Shown piece after piece: positions 16,636 to 22,828 of a stretch of DNA of 64,000 bases (the stretch's first letter is position 1; the number at the start of each line of letters is the position of its first letter). Source of the DNA: Bacteroidota bacterium (GTDB lineage: Bacteria; Bacteroidota; Bacteroidia; Flavobacteriales; Flavobacteriaceae); contig JAEXIT010000021.1 in assembly GCA_023446155.1 (NCBI GenBank), forward strand, positions 1-64,000, read 5' to 3'. A program made the position numbers and the translations under genes. The notes beneath the pieces were generated by a model. That model was not told the DNA's origin. It worked only from the letters and a program-made list of their open reading frames with translations, and did no database searches.

Positions 16636-17508
16636 TCAAAAAGCAGAATACTTTACTTGATTAGATTGATTTTCTCCTAATATAATTAACTTTCCTTTAG
16701 AATTTTTCCCTGCTACAAACCTAGCATGGCCTTTTCCTTTACCATAATCAAATACTGCAATACTACCATATGCAGGTGTATCACCTAAATTTTGTCCCCA
16801 GTTTCTCCAAGACAATGCCATAGCACTATTGGTCCCTTTAATGTCGTTCTGCTTAAAGACCCAATTTACAAAACTTGAACACCAGGCAGTTTCGTCATCC
16901 TTAAAACCGCCAGTAGTACTATGATAGCCCAATATTAGTGGGTTATACTTAGATCCATATATCTCTTTTGTTCCTATCTGACTAATAGCGGTATTCATCC
17001 ATGGAGTAGACAAATTTAAACTTCCACTCTTTGAACGGCTAAAAACCACAACCTCTTGTAAATTAAAACTATTTGTTTTAACCACATCACCTACGTTTAG
17101 ATTCAATACCCCATTACTATTCACAGTATAACCATTATCAGTAAGTTGCTTTGCAGCTGCATCAAAAGATATCCCTTGGTATTCGGCTAATGACATAGTA
17201 CTATCACCTGCATCAGCAACTAAATTTCCATTTTCATCAGGATGCCAATCACTTCCCCCATCCGGGTCAATACGACTAATCGGGTTATTCCCCATCCCTA
17301 AATAAGGTGAGAAAAACTCTCCCATTGGGTCAACCGTAAGCCATCTTCCCAAACGACCGTCCCAAAGCCTCAATTCAAAAGCTTCCATACCTGTTTCTGG
17401 GTCTTTCTCCTGTCCCTGGAAAGCATAACGATAATTCTCGTCGGTGGTTTGTTTGTTCGGCATCGGCATACCAAACGGATAATAATCCGCTTTACTCGTT
17501 AACGCCAA
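16636..17508 (-). CDS. Orphan RHS tip with TIGR02594/CHAP-like peptidoglycan amidase domain, broken by a stop codon
   Basis: A 290-codon frame. Residues 1-85 equal the end of the RHS core (YYPFGMPMPNKQTTDENYRY, then NNPISRIDPDGG). A short LQEVVVFS motif precedes a domain (about 170-290) with AWCSSFVNWVF, GYGSIAVFDYG-like and HARFVAG segments, which I read as the TIGR02594 CHAP/NlpC-type family with Cys and His catalytic residues. It would cut peptidoglycan. There is no ATG at the front (only TTG), and an in-frame TGA cuts off the last 34 codons. Probably a silent, mutated donor cassette rather than a working gene. Confidence 0.65.
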   Translation of the reverse strand: MALTSKADYYPFGMPMPNKQTTDENYRYAFQGQEKDPETGMEAFELRLWDGRLGRWLTVDPMGEFFSPYLGMGNNPISRIDPDGGSDWHPDENGNLVADAGDSTMSLAEYQGISFDAAAKQLTDNGYTVNSNGVLNLNVGDVVKTNSFNLQEVVVFSRSKSGSLNLSTPWMNTAISQIGTKEIYGSKYNPLILGYHSTTGGFKDDETAWCSSFVNWVFKQNDIKGTNSAMALSWRNWGQNLGDTPAYGSIAVFDYGKGKGHARFVAGKNSKGKLIILGENQSNQVKYSAF

Positions 17509-17604
17509 TATTCCCGTTCCGCTGTTTTTAATAACTGCTCTAACGCTACCTAAATGATCAACAACAAAGATATTGTTTCCGGAATCTTATTCTTGTACTA
17601 GGAA
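17509..17604 (-). repeat. RHS core flank remnant
   Basis: Copy of the conserved flank in front of the amidase-like tip; it encodes the DHLGNVRAVIKN region with small changes. Confidence 0.6.
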
Positions 17605-17640
17605 ACAAAAAACCTAACCGCAATGGTTAGGTTTTTTGTT
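17605..17640 (-). terminator. TAACC/GGTTA hairpin of the cassette array
   Basis: Stem AACAAAAAACCTAACC / GGTTAGGTTTTTTGTT, followed leftward by T. A diverged REP-like element (about 17645-17675) and a second one (17688-17717) lie between it and the next immunity gene. Confidence 0.65.
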
Positions 17641-17687
17641 TTCAGGAGATTGGATTACAAATCCGAGTTATCGAGTTATGTTTTATT

Positions 17688-17717
17688 AAGCACGACTCAC
17701 AAATCCGCGCGATCTGG
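17688..17717. repeat. REP-like palindrome copy
   Basis: AAGCACGACTCACAAATCC then GCGCGATCTGG, two bases from the immunity gene stop. Confidence 0.65.
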
Positions 17718-17719
17718 TA

Positions 17720-18037
17720 TTACACATTACCTATGCCATATAACAATTTCAAATCATTCATTCTTTCGATTATATCTCTTTTATACTCATTTAAATCCAC
17801 ACCTTGTATATTAGGAAAATTATGAGATTTTGCATCAAAATAATATGAAACCATATCTAAAAAAACATTCTTCCCTGATAATTTATCAACAAATAAATCA
17901 AACTCCATTTGCTCTTCAAAACTTAAATCCAAATAAAAAGAAGGGTCATACACATTATAACCAGTATTTAAATCATCATTAGATAAAGCTATTTCCAATG
18001 CTGGTATGTATTTTTTATAAAAATCAACTAACTCCAT
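17720..18037 (-). CDS. Putative cytoplasmic immunity protein
   Basis: A 105-residue, acidic, soluble protein without signal peptide, rich in aromatic and acidic residues (SFEEQMEFDLFVDKLSG). No family recognised. It starts 11 bases after the His-rich nuclease-like tip, so it is the natural candidate for that tip's immunity protein. Confidence 0.55.
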   Translation of the reverse strand: MELVDFYKKYIPALEIALSNDDLNTGYNVYDPSFYLDLSFEEQMEFDLFVDKLSGKNVFLDMVSYYFDAKSHNFPNIQGVDLNEYKRDIIERMNDLKLLYGIGNV

Positions 18038-18048
18038 AAATTAAATTT

Positions 18049-18963
18049 TTACCATTTTCTTTTGCCATCTGGAGCTTTCTCCCATGGACGATGATATCTT
18101 AAATTATTTCCTTTTCCTCTGTGATAATGTGGTAATTTTTTACCATCTAAAAATTCAGGAATTGTCATTTTACTTGTTGATCTCGAATTCATTTTATTTG
18201 ATAGTGGATGAATATCAAACCTTTGCTTTGCACCATATCCTTCTCCTCTTGAAATCGAAATACCATTTACTTTTCCACCTTTTCCTCTTAATAATTTAAT
18301 TGGATTAGAAACTGAAACTCTAATCCTAGAAACAGCAGTTCCAACAGCAATATCTGGGGCATTATAACCCGCAGTATATGCCCAATCATTAACTGACATA
18401 TTTGTTAATCTATCCCAATTCTCTTTTTGGTATTCATCACTTTCATAAAACGCTGTTCTACCATTCATTAAATCATTCCCAAATTGTTTAATAGTTTCTC
18501 CCCAATAATTCAAATCATTGACCTTATCAGTTAAAAAATTACTAACATCACGAACTCTATCATTAAGCCCTTCATTAAAATGATCTTTTATACCCCCAAA
18601 ATAATTTGCGATATCGAGAACTGTTATTGAAGAATCCTTTTTCTGAACTTTAATAACAACTTCATTTAATTTGTTTGGCGGCGGGTCGCCAGGTCCTCCT
18701 TCTGTACTTCCTCCGTCAGGGTCTGTCAAAGATATTGGATTATTCCCCATCCCTAAATAAGGAGAGAAATATTGCCCTTTAGGATCTACCGTTAACCAAC
18801 GTCCCAAACGACCGTCCCAAAGACGTAGTTCAAACGCTTCCATGCCTGTTTCCGGGTCTTTCTCTTGTCCCTGAAAAGAATAACGGTAATTCTCGTCGGT
18901 GGTTTGTTTGTTCGGCATCGGCATACCAAACGGATAATAATCCGCTTTACTGGTTAACGCCAA
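18049..18963 (-). CDS. Orphan RHS tip with His-rich nuclease-like toxin domain
   Basis: A 304-codon frame with no ATG at the front (TTG only). Residues 1-85 match the RHS core end, followed by LNEVVIKV. The toxin part is long and ends with RFDIHPL, LPHYHRGKG and RYHRPWEKAPDG. This cluster of conserved His resembles C-terminal nuclease tips seen on other RHS proteins, though I cannot name the family. Upstream, a one-base deletion separates it from the DHLGNVRAV flank, so it cannot be read as part of a longer RHS frame here. Likely a silent donor cassette. Confidence 0.6.
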   Translation of the reverse strand: MALTSKADYYPFGMPMPNKQTTDENYRYSFQGQEKDPETGMEAFELRLWDGRLGRWLTVDPKGQYFSPYLGMGNNPISLTDPDGGSTEGGPGDPPPNKLNEVVIKVQKKDSSITVLDIANYFGGIKDHFNEGLNDRVRDVSNFLTDKVNDLNYWGETIKQFGNDLMNGRTAFYESDEYQKENWDRLTNMSVNDWAYTAGYNAPDIAVGTAVSRIRVSVSNPIKLLRGKGGKVNGISISRGEGYGAKQRFDIHPLSNKMNSRSTSKMTIPEFLDGKKLPHYHRGKGNNLRYHRPWEKAPDGKRKW

Positions 18964-19060
18964 ATTCCCGTTCCGTTGTTTTTAATAACCGCTCTAACGT
19001 TGCCTAAATGACCTACAACAAAGATATTGTTTCCGTCACCTTATTCTGCAACCGAAAAAC
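18964..19060 (-). repeat. RHS core flank remnant
   Basis: Flank copy with a one-base deletion (AATTCCC where the full gene has AATATTCCC minus one base), shifting the frame before ALTSK. Confidence 0.6.
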
Positions 19061-19092
19061 AAAAAACCTAACCGCAATGGTTAGGTTTTTTT
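19061..19092 (-). terminator. TAACC/GGTTA hairpin of the cassette array
   Basis: Stem AAAAAACCTAACC / GGTTAGGTTTTTT with loop GCAAT. Confidence 0.65.
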
Positions 19093-19100
19093 GCTTTATT

Positions 19101-19130
19101 AAGTACGGATTACAAATCCGCGCAATCTGG
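19101..19130. repeat. REP-like palindrome copy
   Basis: AAGTACGGATTACAAATCC then GCGCAATCTGG. Between it and the stop at 19215 are about 84 bases with no recognised feature. Confidence 0.65.
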
Positions 19131-19214
19131 TTTAAAACACCTATTTTAATACATTACCATATTTTAAGTTACTATTGTTTTTTTGGCATTTATATTGCTG
19201 TTTCTTAGAAACAC

Positions 19215-19643
19215 CTAATCTGACACATTACCACTACCAACATTACCCATTACCTGATAAACTTTAAATTTCCTTCCTTCAATTTCCATCCAAGAGAGCA
19301 AACCTTCGTCAATTAATTTTGATAATTCTAGCTCGATTTTTTGTAAATCATAATTTCTATTTTTAAAATCAGGATGTGAATTAATTAATTCTGAAAACTT
19401 TAATAAAGTAAATTTTATTTCCTTTTCTGTCAAAAGAGTCACATCATAATCAAAAATAGTACTGTCTTTAATTAAAGTACATCCAGAACCATGAAACCAA
19501 TATTCATAACCATCAATTACTCCTTTTTTATCAAAAAGAATTCCCGCTTTTCTCCAAGGATTAACATCAAATGTGTATTTTTTTTTCATCCTTGTATTAA
19601 AATCTTCTATAGTATCAATATAAAATTCTAAAATCTCTTTCAT
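19215..19643 (-). CDS. Putative immunity protein, paralogue of the one next to the full RHS gene
   Basis: A 142-residue soluble protein. It shares NPW..AG.LFDKKG, DGY.Y..HGSGCTL and ELSKLI with the 134-residue protein at 22418-22822, about half the residues by eye. It may belong to the DUF6896-like group (HGSGC motif), but I am not sure. It starts 6 bases after the orphan ParB-like tip. Since both tips and both immunities are diverged pairs, they probably protect against their own toxin only; that is inference. Confidence 0.6.
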   Translation of the reverse strand: MKEILEFYIDTIEDFNTRMKKKYTFDVNPWRKAGILFDKKGVIDGYEYWFHGSGCTLIKDSTIFDYDVTLLTEKEIKFTLLKFSELINSHPDFKNRNYDLQKIELELSKLIDEGLLSWMEIEGRKFKVYQVMGNVGSGNVSD

Positions 19644-19649
19644 AATATT

Positions 19650-20534
19650 TTATTTAAAAACTCCATTTACAATTTGCTTATATAATTCAGGGAATCTTTT
19701 CGCAGCTTCTTTTCCTGTATATTCTATAGCCTCTAACCCTCTATTAAGCGCCTTAGCAGCCTCAACTCTATGATGACCATCCGCAATATATTTAACTCCT
19801 TTATGGACAATAATCTCAATCGATGCCACTGAATCATATATATCTTTAGAGTTTAACATTTTTTTATATTTAGCAATTCCTCCTACACTTTGTGCCGCAA
19901 TTTCAGTACTTTTTAATGCTTTAATTCCTTCACTAGTATATTTAATAAATTTTATAGCTCCACCACCTGAAATAAATCCAAGAGCTCCTTCTCCACCTAC
20001 TGGCACTCGACCTAAAAATTTTACAGCATAACCATCATTATCAACCTTATAAATATTATTCCCAAAAACGGCTCTTCTTGTTCCATCAAAAGCTAATTTA
20101 TTCCAAAAAAAATCATCAGAATATCTTGGTGCTATAGGACTCTTGAAAATAGGCTCCTTAGGCACAAAATTTAAAATCTTATCAATATCATTAAACTTTC
20201 CAACTCTAGTTGTACTAATTACAACTTCATTCAACGTTCCTCCATTTACAGGCGGGTCGCCAGGACCACCTTCCGTACTCCCCCCATCAGGATCAATTGT
20301 TGAAACTGGATTATTCCCCATCCCTAAATAAGGAGAGAAATATTGTCCTTTAGGGTCAACCGTAAGCCATCTTCCCAAACGACCGTCCCAAAGACGTAAT
20401 TCAAACGCTTCCATGCCCGTTTCACCATCCTTTTCCTGTCCTTGGAAAGCATAACGATAATTCTCGTCGGTGGTTTGTTTGTTTGGCATCGGCATACCAA
20501 ACGGATAATAATCCGCTTTACTCGTTAACGCCAA
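19650..20534 (-). CDS. Orphan RHS tip with ParB-like toxin domain
   Basis: A 294-codon frame starting only at TTG. Residues 1-85 are the RHS core end; then GGSTEGGPGDPP and LNEVVISTT. The C-terminal domain holds VHKGVKYIADGHHRVEAA, with DGHHR at 252-256, a ParB/Srx-type nuclease signature also known from polymorphic toxins. The first two thirds are nearly identical in DNA to the tip of the full RHS gene, while the last about 90 codons differ clearly. Probably a silent alternative version of the expressed tip. Followed by its own immunity gene. Confidence 0.65.
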   Translation of the reverse strand: MALTSKADYYPFGMPMPNKQTTDENYRYAFQGQEKDGETGMEAFELRLWDGRLGRWLTVDPKGQYFSPYLGMGNNPVSTIDPDGGSTEGGPGDPPVNGGTLNEVVISTTRVGKFNDIDKILNFVPKEPIFKSPIAPRYSDDFFWNKLAFDGTRRAVFGNNIYKVDNDGYAVKFLGRVPVGGEGALGFISGGGAIKFIKYTSEGIKALKSTEIAAQSVGGIAKYKKMLNSKDIYDSVASIEIIVHKGVKYIADGHHRVEAAKALNRGLEAIEYTGKEAAKRFPELYKQIVNGVFK

Positions 20535-20631
20535 TATTCCCGTTCCGCTGTTTTTAATAACCGCTCTAACGTTGCCTAAATGATCGACAACAAAGATATT
20601 GTTTCCGGCACCTTATTCTGCAACCGGAAAA
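20535..20631 (-). repeat. RHS core flank remnant
   Basis: In frame with the orphan tip it encodes GAGNNIFVVDHLGNVRAVIK, preceded by a TAA. There is no ATG or GTG between that stop and the core, which is why the cassette looks untranslated. Confidence 0.65.
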
Positions 20632-20663
20632 CAAAAAACCTAACCATAAGGGTTAGGTTTTTC
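20632..20663 (-). terminator. TAACC/GGTTA hairpin of the cassette array
   Basis: Stem CAAAAAACCTAACC / GGTTAGGTTTTTC-like with loop ATAAG. Confidence 0.65.
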
Positions 20664-20671
20664 GCTTTATT

Positions 20672-20701
20672 AAGCACGGATTACAAATCCGCACAATCTG
20701 G
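20672..20701. repeat. REP-like palindrome copy
   Basis: AAGCACGGATTACAAATCC then GCACAATCTGG, one base from the stop of the lipoprotein gene. Confidence 0.65.
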
Positions 20702-20702
20702 A

Positions 20703-21209
20703 TTAAGTTTTTTGGCTTACAAAATATAGCCTATTCTTACTAGGAACCAGAATAAAAAAATCAACATAAACAGGCTCCTCTTTATTATCATAATAAAAAG
20801 ATGAATAATAGTTTCCTTCTTTCTCAATTATTATTTTTTCAAATAGTTCCGAAAAACATTTCTCAAAATCTATTGGCCTATGATACTCACAACAATATTT
20901 ATACAAGGGTAAATCACTTAATTTTACTGGTGTTTTTTCCCATTTTGCCACCTCCCAATTTGCCCTATACTCTGGCTTAACTGGAAAACCCACAAGTTTA
21001 GAATTTATAATTTCATCTAATGATATTTTATCCAGTTCATAAACACAATAATAAAACCCCTCCCCTCCGCTGGAAAACTCTTCATTTGAGCAAATAATTT
21101 TATACTTTAAATCATTAATCCCAAATAATTTTTCTAATAATCCATCGTGATAGTTTTTATCACAGCCTGTAAGCATAAAAAAAACACATAATATTAAAAT
21201 TCGCTTCAT
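20703..21209 (-). CDS. Lipoprotein, putative immunity to the DEANSW-type toxin
   Basis: A 168-residue protein with a lipoprotein signal (ILILCVFFMLTGCDKN, Cys near residue 16). It has several further Cys (YKYCCEYH). No family recognised. It begins 24 bases after the toxin-like gene and is followed by the array's REP and hairpin, so the pair forms one cassette. Envelope location suggests its toxin acts outside the cytoplasm. Confidence 0.55.
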   Translation of the reverse strand: MKRILILCVFFMLTGCDKNYHDGLLEKLFGINDLKYKIICSNEEFSSGGEGFYYCVYELDKISLDEIINSKLVGFPVKPEYRANWEVAKWEKTPVKLSDLPLYKYCCEYHRPIDFEKCFSELFEKIIIEKEGNYYSSFYYDNKEEPVYVDFFILVPSKNRLYFVSQKT

Positions 21210-21233
21210 AGTCTGACTTTATAAATTATATAA

Positions 21234-21695
21234 TTATCGCATATTTGGAATTTTTGCTTTTCCATAACCATATATATTAAAACCTGTAATTTTATATTTA
21301 CCGTTAACAGTAGCTATATATATACCTAATTTAGTTAATTTATCTCTCATCCATCTTCCATCCATATTAAAATCATATATATCAACCAAGTTATCTTTCT
21401 TTCTGCCTATTCGTAAATCACCTTTTTGATTTAGCAAGGTTAACGTAATTGTTCCGTAAACAGCTCCAGTACTTCCAACCATCCTAGCACTTCTTGGATC
21501 AGCAAAATTAACTTGTATAGTAGGCTTCGTAAAATCATACATGGTAAGACTACCTAAATCAATCTTACCTATATCCACATACAGGCTTTTCTCAGCAGTA
21601 CTCAAACTAGCCGCACTTCTTGCCCAACTATTAGCCTCATCCAATGTCAGAAATCCATCATAATCTGGTAATTTAACCCATATTTTTGATTTCAT
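21234..21695 (-). CDS. Stand-alone RHS-type toxin tip (DEANSW family)
   Basis: A 153-residue protein with its own ATG and no RHS core. The sequence has LTLDEANSWARS, YVDIGKIDL, VYGTITLTLL and FNIYGYGKAKI. This pattern resembles C-terminal domains I recall from other Bacteroidetes RHS proteins, with unknown activity. The ATG lies 23 bases inside the preceding immunity gene, which suggests a deletion fused two cassettes. A copy of its last about 18 codons recurs as a remnant at 11757-11810. Toxin identity is tentative. Confidence 0.5.
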   Translation of the reverse strand: MKSKIWVKLPDYDGFLTLDEANSWARSAASLSTAEKSLYVDIGKIDLGSLTMYDFTKPTIQVNFADPRSARMVGSTGAVYGTITLTLLNQKGDLRIGRKKDNLVDIYDFNMDGRWMRDKLTKLGIYIATVNGKYKITGFNIYGYGKAKIPNMR

Positions 21696-22008
21696 CTGAC
21701 AACATCATTATTTCTTTCCAATTTTTAGATGTTTTAAATTTCTCAACACTCCATTCATCTGAATCTTGCAAGTCAATAAATTTTTCTCTCAACATTATAC
21801 TTTTACATAGCTTATCTAAACTAATTAATTTTTTATGATACAATTTTTTTAAATTATCTATATAAAGAAAAGTGTGTACTCCAATATCAAATTCCTCAAA
21901 AATATTGTACTCGATTGTCTCATCCTCCTCTTTTAATAGATAAATACCACATTTCTCTATAGTATCATTATATAAGTCGAAAAGTTCCTCATCGGTTATT
22001 TGTCCCAT
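21673..22008 (-). CDS. Putative cytoplasmic immunity protein
   Basis: A 111-residue, very acidic soluble protein (MGQITDEELFDLYNDTIEKC) without signal peptide. It starts 11 bases after the stub of a KYYGFSKGN-type toxin tip and overlaps the next toxin-like gene by 23 bases. No family recognised; immunity is inferred from place, size and charge. Confidence 0.55.
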   Translation of the reverse strand: MGQITDEELFDLYNDTIEKCGIYLLKEEDETIEYNIFEEFDIGVHTFLYIDNLKKLYHKKLISLDKLCKSIMLREKFIDLQDSDEWSVEKFKTSKNWKEIMMLSDEIKNMG

Positions 22009-22019
22009 GTTTAGTCTTT

Positions 22020-22151
22020 TTACATTTTTATTATTGTGGCTTTATCTCCTGGTAAAGGGACATAATCCGAGCCTACGATTTTGTTTTTTCCAAGATTACC
22101 TTTTGAAAAACCATAATACTTCCCAACATGTCTACCTCCTCCTGGTTTTTT
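22020..22151 (-). pseudogene. C-terminal stub of an RHS toxin tip (KYYGFSKGN type)
   Basis: About 43 codons encode GGGRHVGKYYGFSKGNLGK and KIVGSDYVPLPGDKATIIKM before a stop, with no start at the front. The stub is joined straight onto half of an array hairpin (AAGCAAAAAACC). It is followed by an intact immunity-like gene. Confidence 0.6.
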
Positions 22152-22159
22152 GCTTTATT

Positions 22160-22189
22160 AAGCACGGATTACAAATCCGCGCGATCTGG
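22160..22189. repeat. REP-like palindrome copy
   Basis: AAGCACGGATTACAAATCC then GCGCGATCTGG. Its right edge is fused directly to an RHS core fragment at 22190. Confidence 0.7.
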
Positions 22190-22340
22190 TTTGTTCGGCA
22201 TCGGCATACCAAACGGATAATAATCCGCTTTACTGGTTAACGCCAAATTCCCGTTCCGTTGTTTTTAATAACCGCTCTAACATTGCCTAAATGAGCTACA
22301 ACAAAGATATTGTTTCCGGCACCTTATTCTTCTACTGGGA
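22190..22340 (-). pseudogene. Truncated RHS core fragment
   Basis: Minus-strand remnant encoding the DHLGNVRAVIKNNG flank and SKADYYPFGMPMPNK, cut in the middle of the conserved core where it meets the REP element. It has the same one-base deletion as the flank at 18964, which hints that the two derive from one copy. Confidence 0.65.
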
Positions 22341-22378
22341 AACAAAAAACCTAACCGTAATGGTTAGGTTTTTTGTTT
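22341..22378 (-). terminator. Terminator after the active RHS-immunity unit
   Basis: Stem AACAAAAAACCTAACC / GGTTAGGTTTTTTGTT with a short loop. A diverged REP-like sequence (about 22383-22412) lies between it and the immunity gene. It would end the transcript of the full RHS operon before the spare cassettes. Confidence 0.65.
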
Positions 22379-22417
22379 ACAGAAGATTGGATTGCAAATT
22401 CGAGCTATCGAGATGGT

Positions 22418-22822
22418 TTAAATATTTTCAATCTGGTATATTTTAAAAACATACCCATCTAATTCCAACCATGACACTATTTTTTTTTGTATCAACTTAG
22501 ACAGTTCATTTTCTATATAATCCGTTTCATATTCTAATTTTCTATATTCCGGATGGGTTCGGATAAACTCAGAAATCTTCCATAACGAGAACTTGATATT
22601 TTTCCCATTTAACGGCGCTATATCATACTCGCAAACAATCCCATCTTTCTCAAGTGTACATCCTGAACCGTGATAAGAGTAATTATATCCATCAACTTCA
22701 CCTTTTTTATCGAATAACTTACCAGCACTAAACCACGGGTTATTTTCCAGTTTATATTTTTTGATAATTTTATCTTCGAAGTCTTTTATAAATATCGAAT
22801 ATTCTATAATTATTTCTTCCAT
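22418..22822 (-). CDS. Putative immunity protein of the expressed RHS toxin
   Basis: A 134-residue soluble protein, paralogous to the one at 19215-19643 (shared NPW..AG.LFDKKG and HGSGCTL). It starts 6 bases after the RHS stop. Possibly DUF6896-like, though this is from memory. Lack of a signal peptide fits neutralising a nucleic-acid-targeting toxin in the cytoplasm. Role inferred from gene order. Confidence 0.6.
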   Translation of the reverse strand: MEEIIIEYSIFIKDFEDKIIKKYKLENNPWFSAGKLFDKKGEVDGYNYSYHGSGCTLEKDGIVCEYDIAPLNGKNIKFSLWKISEFIRTHPEYRKLEYETDYIENELSKLIQKKIVSWLELDGYVFKIYQIENI

Positions 22823-22828
22823 TTTAAA

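Noticed and set aside
11881..22412. Repeated palindromes spaced along the region as a CRISPR array
   Set aside because: Spacing is 1-2 kb with genes between, repeats vary in sequence, and no cas genes are seen.
11706..22412. Insertion sequences as the cause of the repeats
   Set aside because: No transposase frame or IS-type ends with target duplications could be found; the repeats are RHS core pieces, hairpins and REP-like elements.
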